From assembly GCF_023278045.1 (NCBI RefSeq), contig NZ_CP056783.1, positions 2,575,501 through 2,639,500 on the forward strand: a DNA stretch of 64,000 nucleotides. Direction: 5' to 3'. The DNA comes from Flavobacterium sp. K5-23 (GTDB lineage: Bacteria > Bacteroidota > Bacteroidia > Flavobacteriales > Flavobacteriaceae). Numbering within the stretch: position 1 is the first letter of the stretch; each line of letters begins with the position of its first letter. The notes below the pieces were generated by a model. The model was not told where the DNA came from, did not search any database, and saw only the letters and a program-made list of their open reading frames with translations. Below are positions 1 to 8,450 of this stretch, piece by piece. Both the position numbers and the translations under genes were made by a program.

Positions 1-532
1 GTACTTCCTTTACAATAGTTTTTTATTTTGATTGTCGATGTGTTTTAGTGAGATAGCTTTCTCCACGGCGAACAGGTCGTTCCTCGCTATGACTTTGATT
101 ACGGAATAGTATTGTTTGCTCAACGTGTGTCCTAAGTCAGGTCCCGAAAGTCTTCGGGATCGTAGAGCCTTTAGATTTGCATAATAAATTATTCGTAAGG
201 GTTTACAGATTTCGTAATTTGATGGACTATGTCATTGCGAAGAATGAAGCAATCCCATCCAGTACTTCCTTTACAATAGTTTTTTATTTTGATTGTCGAA
301 GTGTTTTAGTGAGATAGGAATTTGATGTAGTGGGTCATTGACAAGAATGAAGCAATCCCATCCAGTACTTCCTTTACAATAGTTTTTTATTTTGATTGTC
401 GATGTGTTTTAGTGAGATAGCTTTCTCCACGGCGAACAGGTCGTTCCTCGCTATGACTTTGATTACGGAATAGTATTGTTTGCTCAACGTGTGTCCTAAG
501 TCAGGTCCCGAAAGTCTTCGGGATCGTAGAGC
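1..532. repeat. Dispersed palindromic repeat block (same family as 51.5-53.1 kb)
   Basis: Positions 1-168 and 365-532 are near-identical direct copies (offset 364); a shorter copy starts at 262. Units contain the arm words GAAGCAATC and TCGTTCCTCGC and the centre TTTTAGTG that also make up the repeat island at 51.5-53.1 kb. No gene is supported here; the open frame at 374-562 lies wholly inside repeats. The block ends abruptly where the truncated attC-like site at 533-597 begins, so it probably displaced the other half of that site. Confidence 0.8.
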
Positions 533-597
533 TGGGGACTTGATGCGAAACGGTAACTCCACTAAATTCCAGCTATATCAAAACAGCTGTTATAGCC
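533..597 (-). other. attC-like site A (truncated half)
   Basis: The sequence matches the right half of site C (5850-5976), sharing the words TTGATG, GAAACGGTA and CCAGCTATATCAAAACAGCTG. It ends in the core GTTATAGCC (589-597), the reverse complement of GGCTATAAC at 1515-1523 on the far side of the first gene. The left half is missing, replaced by the repeat block. The identification rests on comparison with the other sites in this window. Confidence 0.65.
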
Positions 598-602
598 AGG
601 TT

Positions 603-1478
603 TTATTTTTCTTCAATTATAGTTCTAATTCTTTTGTAAAGTTCATTTGATAAATTTCGGTAACCTTCATCATTCGGCAAATATTTCAATGCTCTGTGAT
701 GTCCTAAGTCTGAAGGAATATCATTGAATGATTGTGTTATTGGAATTACTATTTTTCCAAGTGTATGAGCAATTCCAGTTTCATACATAACGTTTGGATT
801 TCTTTCGCTAAAATCTACGATAACTATTCTTGAGCAAAATATTAAGTCAAAAATATCTTGTATAATAGTTGAGTTTTCCCAAATGTCGTCAGCTCTTAAA
901 CACTCTAATTCCATATGGTCGGCAACTCGTTTTATTGCTTCATATGTCCCACGATAAGCTGGGCTAAAAGGCATCATTACTGAAATTAATTTCGAATTTG
1001 TTGGTTTCTTAGGTATTTTGAATACAGATGGCGTAAAAGTAATTTGTTGTATTGCTTCAATTTCGCTAATACCCGTAGAAATAAATTGTCCAGTTAATGT
1101 TGTTAGCAAATATTGTCCGTCAGCTTTCTCTTTGAGTATTATTTTTGATGATTTTAAGGACTTATTTACATCTTCAACAGCTTTTTTATGGTCTAATTTA
1201 TCATCAAAAAGAAAATAATCTGGATTCACTAATGATATTATTGCTTTAATTAAATCTCTATTTGGCAAATTATCTTCTTCAATTGATTGTTCATTAAGTT
1301 TATTTAAAACGTCTTGAACCCATAAATGCCTAGTAGAGCCATCGTGTACAAAGTCGAGGTCGTTATCTATGAAAAATTTTGTCAACTGAGATGAAGAACG
1401 ATAAGGAAAATGATTGAATGCTTCGTTTCCACATATCATTTCGGATAATTTCATAATTGCAGGTCTGCTAATTTTCAT
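603..1478 (-). CDS. AbiJ-NTD / nucleoside 2-deoxyribosyltransferase-like protein, candidate defence effector
   Basis: A 291-residue protein. Residues about 1-65 (FPYRSSSQLTKFF, then STRHLWVQDVLNKL) look like the AbiJ N-terminal domain found on abortive-infection proteins. Residues about 165-275 form a Rossmann-like domain of the nucleoside 2-deoxyribosyltransferase/TIR-like superfamily: MMPFS near its start, RADDIW, then DFSERNPNVMYETGIAH, whose Glu fits the family's catalytic position. Such domains cleave N-glycosidic bonds of nucleosides or NAD; the exact substrate cannot be told. The gene is the first cassette of the left array: its stop lies 5 nt from core GTTATAGCC and its start 36 nt from core GGCTATAAC. 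Domain assignment is from motif recognition; the antiphage role is inference. Confidence 0.7.
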   Translation of the reverse strand: MKISRPAIMKLSEMICGNEAFNHFPYRSSSQLTKFFIDNDLDFVHDGSTRHLWVQDVLNKLNEQSIEEDNLPNRDLIKAIISLVNPDYFLFDDKLDHKKAVEDVNKSLKSSKIILKEKADGQYLLTTLTGQFISTGISEIEAIQQITFTPSVFKIPKKPTNSKLISVMMPFSPAYRGTYEAIKRVADHMELECLRADDIWENSTIIQDIFDLIFCSRIVIVDFSERNPNVMYETGIAHTLGKIVIPITQSFNDIPSDLGHHRALKYLPNDEGYRNLSNELYKRIRTIIEEK

Positions 1479-1525
1479 TCAAGTGTTCTTTATTGTTGAT
1501 GTCGTTCTAAACTTGGCTATAACGT

Positions 1526-3244
1526 CAGTCTGTGAAAAAACTTCCGTTTATTTCTTTCAAATATAACACTTAATATTAAATAAAAGGAAGAAAAGTTGTA
1601 TATTTAATGATGCAACACATCACAGGAATACCGCGCAATCAGATGGTCTTTTCAAGTTTAGAAGACATGATTTTACCAGATAATCCAGTTCGTTTTGTAG
1701 ACGCTTTTGTGGAAGCGTTGTCAATACAGACTTTAGGTTTTAAGATTCAAACGTTAAAGACAGAAGGTCGTCCAAGTTTCGACACTAAACTGTTCCTTAA
1801 AATATATTTATATGGTTATTTAAATGGCTTGCGAAGCTCTAGAAAACTGCAAAAAGAGTGTGTTCGTAATATTGAACTACAATGGCTTTTGTGTGGAATT
1901 GTACCGAACTACCATAGTATTTCTGATTTTAGAAAACAGAATCCATCGGGATTGAAAAACTTGTTCAAACTCTTTGTTTCATTCCTCAAAGATGTGGACT
2001 TGATTGCCGGTGAAACCATTGCCATTGATGGTACTAAAAGTAGAGCGCACAACAGCAAGAAAGCTAATTTCAATCAAAAGAAAATTGATAGACATTTAGC
2101 TTATATTGAGGAGAAAACTCAAGAATACTTAACCGATTTAGATCAAAACGATTTACAAGACAGCAGTATTAAGATAACTAAAATTCAAGAGAAAATAGAG
2201 CGTTTAAAAACTAATAAAATCGGTTATGAAGTTCTGCAAGAAAAACTAAAAGCTAGTGGACAGCCCCAAATAAGCACCACTGATCAAGACGCACGAGCCC
2301 TTTTGGTACAAGGAGTAGTAGTCGAGATAAGTTACAATATCCAAGCAGCAGTTGACAATAAGCACAATTTGGTCGTAGCCACTCATACCATAAATCGTAA
2401 CGATCTTAACGCTTTAGGAGCTATCGCTTTGGAAGCAAAAGAAAATTTGGGCGTAGAGACTTTCACCGTTTTGGTAGATAAAGGCTACCATAATGGAAGG
2501 GAAATTGCCCAATGCATAAACCATAACATCACCACCATTGTAGCCCATCCTACGCCAGGAACAAGTAAAGAAAGCGTCACACAACCAGATTATTTGGTAG
2601 CCAAATTCATCTACAATAAAGCCGATGACACTTACACATGTCCCCAAGGAGAAATTTTAAGAACGACGGGAAGATGGCATAAAAAAAGTGGTCGAACAGA
2701 ACAAAGCGGATATCAATTTAAGAAATACCGAACACCATCTTGCAAAGAATGTCCCGTAAAACATCTTTGTACTGCAAGACCTGCAGGAAGGGAAATAGAC
2801 CGTAGCGAGTATGCTAGTGCCGTTGAAGAAAATAATAAACGTTATCGGGAAAACCCACAATTGTACCGCACACGGCAAGAAATCAACGAACATATATTTG
2901 GAACCATCAAGAGACAATGGGGTTACAATCACACCAATTTGACGGGCCTCGAAAAAGTAAATGGGGAGCATAGTTTAATTATGCTTGTCTACAACATCAA
3001 ACGCACGATAAATATTCTTGGTGTACCCGATTTAATTGCCAAAATCAAGAACTGGAACACACCCTACAAAGCAAAAGCTTGTATTGTCTTTATTACGAAC
3101 TATTTTAGGCTTTGTAAAGACATTATTGAAAATGAGCTACAATTTGCTGCCTAAAAAAGAGCTTGTAGTAGAACGATTGTAGTGATGTTTATGAGGATGA
3201 TTTTAAGTCAAAACAGCGACTAAATGAGGTTTTTTCACAGCCTG
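1526..3244 (+). mobile_element. IS1182-family insertion sequence, complete
   Basis: Terminal inverted repeats are CAGTCTGTGAAAAAAC at the left end and GTTTTTTCACAGCCTG at the right (one mismatch). A 4-bp direct repeat ACGT flanks the element at 1522-1525 and 3245-3248. The length is 1719 bp with one transposase gene, intact from start to stop, so the copy could be active. It interrupts attC-like site B. Confidence 0.88.
1607..3154 (+). CDS. IS1182 family transposase
   Basis: A 515-residue DDE transposase. An N-terminal DUF772-type region (about residues 45-120, with LYGYLNGLRSSRKLQKEC) is followed by the catalytic domain: first Asp in IAIDGTKSRAHN (about residue 144), second in VDKGYHNG (about 290) and the Glu in INEHIFGTIKRQWGY near the C-terminus. 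A Cys-rich stretch (CPQGE, CKECPVKHLC) before the last motif is typical of the family. The frame is intact. Two tandem ATGs (1607 and 1610) make the exact start uncertain by one codon. Confidence 0.93.
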   Translation: MMQHITGIPRNQMVFSSLEDMILPDNPVRFVDAFVEALSIQTLGFKIQTLKTEGRPSFDTKLFLKIYLYGYLNGLRSSRKLQKECVRNIELQWLLCGIVPNYHSISDFRKQNPSGLKNLFKLFVSFLKDVDLIAGETIAIDGTKSRAHNSKKANFNQKKIDRHLAYIEEKTQEYLTDLDQNDLQDSSIKITKIQEKIERLKTNKIGYEVLQEKLKASGQPQISTTDQDARALLVQGVVVEISYNIQAAVDNKHNLVVATHTINRNDLNALGAIALEAKENLGVETFTVLVDKGYHNGREIAQCINHNITTIVAHPTPGTSKESVTQPDYLVAKFIYNKADDTYTCPQGEILRTTGRWHKKSGRTEQSGYQFKKYRTPSCKECPVKHLCTARPAGREIDRSEYASAVEENNKRYRENPQLYRTRQEINEHIFGTIKRQWGYNHTNLTGLEKVNGEHSLIMLVYNIKRTINILGVPDLIAKIKNWNTPYKAKACIVFITNYFRLCKDIIENELQFAA

Positions 3245-3368
3245 ACGTTTTGCAGCTTGCAGAAGTGGCGGATTAAGGAAGTCTAAACTTTCGGTTAAAC
3301 ACTGATTTTGCAAGTACAAAACCAACTTTAAATTAAGCCCAAAACCCGCCATTTCTGCAAACTGCTGT

Positions 3369-5275
3369 GTGTGCCCTGCATGAGCAGGACCCACACTGTA
3401 AGCTCGAATAAAAATTCGAAAATACAAATTTACGAATTCTAAAACAAATCTTACAGTGTGTTATTTTTCCAGAGGGTGTAAGTCCCTTATGGGCGGATTG
3501 AAACCCCGAACCATTAGTACGTCGCAAGCTGGTTTATCGTGAGATATGCAGTGAAGGAAGCGAAACGGCAAAATCCGGTACTGACGAACAGAAACGGCAT
3601 AAGAGGCTGTTATACGAGGATAAGCAAGCACAGCATTGCAACGTCCAAAGATTATCAAAATCGTATCTCAGTAGATGTCGCAGGGATTGGACGAAGGAAA
3701 AAGCTCTTACCAGGGGAGGTCTTTGCAACCACGAGTTGGTAAAGTAAAGAAGTCAGCAGAAGTCATAGTACTTGGGGCAACGAGTTGCGAATAGATACCG
3801 CACAAGTCTCACAAACAAGGAAGGACTGAACGCAAGTGGTTCTTAATTTCTAAAGGAATGACGCAAGTTATAGCCCTAGAAAAGCGGAACAGTAAGAATT
3901 TAATGTAAAACTTAAGAATGATTGCACAAGTAACACATCCTTACAATCTCCAAAAGGCGCTACGTCAAGTAGTAGTCAACAAAGGTAGTGCTGGCGTTGA
4001 TGGTTTAAAAACCACTCAGCTGACGGATTATTTCCGTGAACATAAATCTGCATTACTGGAAGATATTAAGAATGACCGTTATCTACCGCAACCCATCCTT
4101 GGGGTGGAGATTCCCAAAGGAGGCGGAAAGTTCCGACTCTTGGGAATCCCAACAGTAGTCGACAGACTACTTCAACAAGCCGTATCACAAGCGATGATGC
4201 CAAGATTCGAAAAGGATTTTAGTGTGAATAGTTTCGGATTTCGACCCAATAAAAATGCCCGCCAAGCGGTAGGCAAAGCCTTGGGAAACATTCACGAAGG
4301 CTACAATTATATTGTAGATATTGACCTAAAGAACTTCTTTGACGAAGTCGATCATTGCTTGTTGCTGAACCTAATTTACCAAAAGGTAAAATGCCCAACG
4401 ACTTTACGGTTAATCCGCAAATGGTTGCGAGTGCCTATACTCATCAAAGGAAAACTAGTCAAACGTAGAAAAGGAGTTCCGCAAGGAGTCCAATTAGTCC
4501 GCTTTTGTCAAATATCCTACTCCACGAATTGGACAAGGAATTGACAAGAAAAGGAGTGAAGTTTGTTCGTTATGCCGATGATTTTAGCATTTACACCAAA
4601 TCGAAAACCCAAGCCAAAACGGTTGGTAATGCTATCTTTCTGTTTTTGAGAGACAAGCTAAAACTGACTATTAATCAAGAAAAGAGTGGGATTAGAAAAC
4701 CGATTCAGTTCACGATATTGGGCTTTTCGTTTGCATCGACCTATCAAAAAGGCGTAAAAGGCAGGTATCAATTAACGGTAGGAAAGAAAGCTTGGGCAAA
4801 ACTCAAGCAAAGTTTAAAGGAAGCGACCCGCAAAACTGCACCTAGAAGTTTCGAGGAACGTATCCGAAAAATCAATGAAATTCAACGAGGATGGTTAAAC
4901 TATTTTCGGGGAACGAGTATTCAAGGAAAGCTACGAGATATTGATGGTTGGTTGCGCAATCGTCTGCGCTATTGCATTTGGACGGATTGGAAGAAACCCG
5001 AACGCAAAAGGAAAAACCTGATGCGACTAGGAGTTGATAAAGACCACGCCTATGCTTGGAGCAGGACAAGAAAAGGAGGCTGGCGTATTGCTCAAAGTCC
5101 GATTCTAACTTCTACAATTACCCTACTACGGCTTAAGAAGAAAGGCTATCGGTCTATGTTGGAAACACACATTGAACTCAACCCATCACTTTGCGAACCG
5201 CCGTATACGTGACCCGTACGTACGGTGGTGTGAGAGGCGCACTCCGTTAGTTTCTAGCGGAGCCGTCTACTCGAT
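3369..5275 (+). mobile_element. Group II intron copy 1 (defective ORF) in attC-like site B
   Basis: The intron starts with the group II consensus GTGTG (GTGTGCCC) and ends in CTACTCGAT. The 5' exon ends CTGCTGT and the 3' exon starts TAGTGGC, so the rejoined target is CTGCTGTTAGTGGC. Length is 1907 nt. It differs from copy 2 (8451-10358) at only two places I found: T for G near 3889, and one missing G at about 4485 that breaks the maturase. The short ORF without endonuclease domain and the attC-like target suggest class C. Confidence 0.87.
3918..5212 (+). pseudogene. Group II intron reverse transcriptase/maturase, frameshifted
   Basis: The reading frame matches copy 2 up to residue 189 and then shifts because GGG at the equivalent of 9567-9569 is GG here (4485-4486). 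The first piece ends at 4544 and the rest (RT YADD motif, maturase domain) continues in another frame from about 4505 to 5212. The break falls inside the PQG(S)P motif of the RT domain, so the protein should be inactive unless frameshifting occurs. The RNA could still be spliced in trans by the copy 2 protein. Confidence 0.88.
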
Positions 5276-5311
5276 TAGTGGCTGGCTTTACTTCAACTTA
5301 TTATTAAATTT

Positions 5312-5797
5312 TTAAACCAAAGCTTTTGATTTCTTTCTGAAAAAATTCTTAATCAATGGACAACCAATTATTAGAATCCAAAATAATGGCAAGAAGATGG
5401 CATAAATAGGTCGAAGTGGTTCGTATCTCAAGTAAGGATTAGTATGAGTATACCATTCAGGTGTGGTATCAAGCCAATCATAAATTCCCAATATCAAATA
5501 AATTCCTAAAAAGAAAACGACTTTGTACCTAATATTTATGAAATTTGCAAAGTTACTATCGTTAGTTTCAAATGAAGTATTCTTAACTGCAATTAAAGCT
5601 ATGATGCCATATATCAATCCTGGAGACCAACCAGTATAAGGAATTATTTTTTCATATAATTGTTCACGAGCAAAGATTAAGGGTAATGTACATACAAAAA
5701 ATAAGGGTACTGAAAACCAGAATAACCACTTTAAATCTGTTGGGAATAGTCTAGTTTTTGCATTCAATTCACTTAAATAATCAGTAATTATTTTCAT
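5312..5797 (-). CDS. Small multi-pass membrane protein (cassette gene), unknown function
   Basis: A 161-residue protein with about four hydrophobic segments (residues about 24-42, 58-72, 90-107 and 130-147) and a basic C-terminus (KNFFRKKSK). I recognise no family. The gene is the second cassette of the left array: GTTAGTGGC lies 29 nt beyond its stop and the complementary GCCACTAAC (5850-5858) lies 52 nt upstream of its start. An inner-membrane location is inferred from hydrophobicity only. Confidence 0.7.
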   Translation of the reverse strand: MKIITDYLSELNAKTRLFPTDLKWLFWFSVPLFFVCTLPLIFAREQLYEKIIPYTGWSPGLIYGIIALIAVKNTSFETNDSNFANFINIRYKVVFFLGIYLILGIYDWLDTTPEWYTHTNPYLRYEPLRPIYAIFLPLFWILIIGCPLIKNFFRKKSKALV

Positions 5798-5849
5798 TTC
5801 TATTTCTTATGTTTTATTTTAATAGTTTCTCCTGTCGTTTTTTAAGCTT

Positions 5850-5976
5850 GCCACTAACGTCCCGCTGCTTTGAGATGGCTGGAAGTTCGTAAACGCTCAA
5901 TTTTCGGCTTAACGAAAACTTGATGAGAAACGGTAGTTCCAGTAAACTCCAGCTATATCAAAACAGCTGTTGGCAG
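5850..5976 (-). other. attC-like site C, intact
   Basis: 127 nt between core GCCACTAAC (5850-5858) and core GTTGGCAG (5969-5976). The outer arms pair: CCGCTGCTTTGAGATGGCTGG against CCAGCTATATCAAAACAGCTG. A central hairpin pairs ATTTTCG with CGAAAA. On the minus strand the order is CTGCCAAC-AGC ... ACGTT-AGTGGC, which resembles the R''-spacer-R' order of integron attC sites. Confidence 0.7.
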
Positions 5977-6000
5977 TCTGGGCTTTTATACTCAAAGTTT

Positions 6001-6963
6001 TTATTCGGTTTCTAAATTTTTGTCTGTAAACATATTTAATTGTTGTGTCGTGTCTATTTTTTTTGACTTCTTTCGATGACCAATTGTTTTTATTGGCTGA
6101 TTGTCTTCGCCATAATTTGTTACATTTATGACTTCTCTTGATGTTTTAGTTTCTTCAGTTTCTATGTTTGATGTAGAAACTGTTTTAAGTTCACAATTTA
6201 TAAATGTTCCATTGCTAAATTTTATTTGTTTTCCATAAACTTGTTGTAAAAAATCTTTGTCAGATATTTTAAAGTCTATTGGAATGTCTTCAAAGATACC
6301 ACGCCAAGCGGGACTTTTTTTTCCTTGAATTAAAACAGGTGCCACAATATAAATTTTTGCTTCTTGGGTTTCTTCTGTTTTTTCTGTTGTTTCAGTTATA
6401 ATAAAACTATTGAAATCTTTTCTTTCAACAACAATTATTATCGGCTGAATTTTAGAATACGTTACTGTCGTTGTCTCAATTTTTGTGATTTCAGTTTCCT
6501 TTTTAGCAGATTTAAAAAAGATACTTTTTTGTTTACGCAAATCTTTATCATTACTGGCAATGTAATCGAAATCATTATAGGTTAAACTTCCAGCTTTTAT
6601 TTGTTCTTTTATGCTTTGTAGGTTTTCTAGTTTTTTTGCAGTTTCATCAGTTTTGTGTTTTGCAGATGAAAATTTTGAATCAAAAAATTTGGTCGCAAAA
6701 ATTGTGATTAAAGCAAGTGCAGTTGTGCGAATTTCTGGATTATTAACAGCTACGGTAAAAACGTCGATTAAACTTCCTTCTTTTCGAGGTTTGATTTTTA
6801 TTTGTAAAGTGTCCTCAAAATATTTTTCAGTGCTTTTAATTACTTTAATAAATTGTCTTTCACATTCGTTGAAAACTTCCGCGTTCATAGAGTGCAAATT
6901 TTCATCTTCAAAGCAATAGCGAAGTTGGATTGTTAAAGCTTGATTTGAACTTTCTGTTTTCAT
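6001..6963 (-). CDS. Uncharacterised cassette protein
   Basis: A 320-residue protein, no family recognised. The first 60 residues are mixed charged and hydrophobic. A short hydrophobic stretch near residues 80-94 could be a membrane segment or a buried helix. Residues about 160-260 look like a compact beta-rich domain, with APVLIQGKKSPAWRGIFEDIPIDFKI as its most distinctive part. The C-terminus is polar and basic (GHRKKSKKID). It is the third cassette: stop 24 nt from GTTGGCAG, start 86 nt from CTGCCAAC (7050-7057). Nothing in the sequence shows a function. Confidence 0.7.
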   Translation of the reverse strand: MKTESSNQALTIQLRYCFEDENLHSMNAEVFNECERQFIKVIKSTEKYFEDTLQIKIKPRKEGSLIDVFTVAVNNPEIRTTALALITIFATKFFDSKFSSAKHKTDETAKKLENLQSIKEQIKAGSLTYNDFDYIASNDKDLRKQKSIFFKSAKKETEITKIETTTVTYSKIQPIIIVVERKDFNSFIITETTEKTEETQEAKIYIVAPVLIQGKKSPAWRGIFEDIPIDFKISDKDFLQQVYGKQIKFSNGTFINCELKTVSTSNIETEETKTSREVINVTNYGEDNQPIKTIGHRKKSKKIDTTQQLNMFTDKNLETE

Positions 6964-7049
6964 TTCTTTTTTTTACGCTATTTTTAGCTTTTTCAAAATA
7001 TTTGGTATTCGGAGTATTAATTTTTGAGTAATCATATTCTTTAGCCTTG

Positions 7050-7176
7050 CTGCCAACGTTCCCTCGCTTATGGCTGTTGTGGAGCTTTTAAAACGATTAT
7101 TTTCGGCTTTACGAAAATACGATTTAAAACGATAATTCCACTAAATTCCAGCTAGCTCAAAATGGTTGTTAGCCGT
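7050..7176 (-). other. attC-like site D, intact
   Basis: 127 nt from core CTGCCAAC (7050-7057) to core GTTAGCCGT (7168-7176). The central hairpin pairs CGATTATTTTCG with CGAAAATACG around GCTTTA. The right arm (TTCCACTAAATTCCAGCTAG) is shared with sites A and C. On the minus strand the R''-like end reads GGCTAACAACC, close to the TAACAA start of classical attC sites. Exactly the same length as sites C and E. Confidence 0.72.
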
Positions 7177-7185
7177 TCGTTGTTT

Positions 7186-8286
7186 TTATTTGTTTAATTC
7201 ATAAAACGGTTCAGTTTGCTTATAAGTTTTAAATTTTTCATCTTCAAAAATCATAATAAATGAACCGCCCCAAATACTTTTAGGATTTTTAAGTATTTGA
7301 TTTAATTCAGTTTTTAGAGGTTGCATTTCGATTATTTGTAACACTTCTTCAATAGGCAACCATTTATATTCTTTTTCTTTGTCTTTTGGTTGTGAAATTT
7401 CTCCATCTTTAAGTTTAGAAGTATAATAACTTCTAAATGATACAACTTGATTGTCCTTAAGTCCGCTGTATTTGTAAGTTGTTAATCCAGCTAACCTTAA
7501 TCTATGGATTGAAATACCAATCGGGTTTACTAAACTATCTATACCTTCTTTCAAAGATAAATTTTCATTAGAACGGATTACTGGTGTTTTCCATCCATAT
7601 TTATCTTTCATTAATAAAATTTCTTTTTTTTGATTAAAAACTATTAACCATTGAATTGTGTAATTATCAATTTTCTTTATTGGTTCATTCTTTTTTGTTA
7701 ATGAGTTGGATTCGTTATATTTTTTTTCTGATAGTACATAAAATTCTTGTAATATTTTTGTTTTCCAATTTCCATTTTCTTTGAACTGTGATAAGGAACC
7801 GCCCCAAATTTTATCGGGATTGTTCATAATTTGCCCAATCTGTATATTTATGTGTGGAAAAGTAATCAGCTCCACAGCCTTATTAATAGGTAACCATTTT
7901 GCATTATCTATTCCTTTTGGCATTTTTAATTCCCTATCTTTAGTTTTAGCGGTATAAATATTTCGTATTGAATTTGATAGTTCTCCATTTATATCTCTTT
8001 TAAGATGAAAAATTCCTTTTAATTCTGGTACTTCTATTTTAAGTCCATATGTGGTTGCTATGCTATCTAAACCTTGTCTAATTGTTTGTTTAGTTTGATA
8101 AAATCCAGGTGTTACCCACGTGTCTGTATTTTGAATTTTCACAACTAATAACTCATTTTCTGAATTTAAAATCAAGAGTCTGTTAAAGACTGCAATTTCC
8201 TTTTCAACTTGTCCAAAAGTATTTAAACTTATTAATAGCAAAAAAACTGTTGAAATAAAAATTTTAAATTGATTAGTTGTTATCAT
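7186..8286 (-). CDS. Secreted protein with two degenerate Nudix-like domains (cassette gene)
   Basis: The chosen ATG at 8286 gives a signal peptide of about 26 residues (MITTNQFKIF, hydrophobic core, then FGQ); a longer frame from 8328 would run into the attC-like site and lacks this pattern. Two homologous modules follow. Each has a hydrophobic beta strand (FNRLLILN / WLIVFNQ), a W(V/K)TP segment, and a helix where the Nudix box should be (TIRQGLDSIATTYGLKI; LSLKEGIDSLVNPIGISI). Each ends with KWLPI..A/V and the hallmark IWGGS. The REXXEE residues of active Nudix hydrolases are absent, so binding rather than hydrolysis is likely. Fourth cassette of the array. Confidence 0.72.
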   Translation of the reverse strand: MITTNQFKIFISTVFLLLISLNTFGQVEKEIAVFNRLLILNSENELLVVKIQNTDTWVTPGFYQTKQTIRQGLDSIATTYGLKIEVPELKGIFHLKRDINGELSNSIRNIYTAKTKDRELKMPKGIDNAKWLPINKAVELITFPHINIQIGQIMNNPDKIWGGSLSQFKENGNWKTKILQEFYVLSEKKYNESNSLTKKNEPIKKIDNYTIQWLIVFNQKKEILLMKDKYGWKTPVIRSNENLSLKEGIDSLVNPIGISIHRLRLAGLTTYKYSGLKDNQVVSFRSYYTSKLKDGEISQPKDKEKEYKWLPIEEVLQIIEMQPLKTELNQILKNPKSIWGGSFIMIFEDEKFKTYKQTEPFYELNK

Positions 8287-8450
8287 AATTATTATTTTAG
8301 TTATTGAATTCAGGGCTGTTCTGCACAATGACGGCTAACGTTCCAGTACTACAGCGGGTTTGGTACTAAATTAAGCTCTATTTTCGGATTTGCCTAATAC
8401 AAAACCAACTCTCCATTAAACCAATTGCCTAAATCCGTTGTAGTAGCTGT

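Larger units (their letters stand above)
1515..5282 (-). other. attC-like site B, split by an IS1182 element and a group II intron
   Basis: The site survives in three pieces: 1515-1525, 3249-3368 and 5276-5282, 138 nt when joined. Its cores are GGCTATAAC (left) and GTTAGTGGC (right). The arms pair strongly: GCTTGCAGAAGTGGCGG on the left against CCGCCATTTCTGCAAACTGC on the right. The IS entered 2 nt beyond the left core and the intron entered at GT|T of the right core. In cassette (minus) orientation the right core is the R''-like box that follows the 5312-5797 gene. Confidence 0.7.

Noticed and set aside
374..562. Minus-strand frame of 62 codons at the left edge
   Set aside because: It lies in repeats and in the truncated attC-like site.
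3539..3742. Frames of 64-67 codons in the 5' part of both introns (also 8616-8824)
   Set aside because: They lie in the structured ribozyme domains upstream of the maturase gene and are duplicated only because the intron is.
5850..7176. Reading sites C and D as simple rho-independent terminators
   Set aside because: They lack T tracts, are much longer than terminators, share sequence with each other, and carry gene-specific complementary cores.
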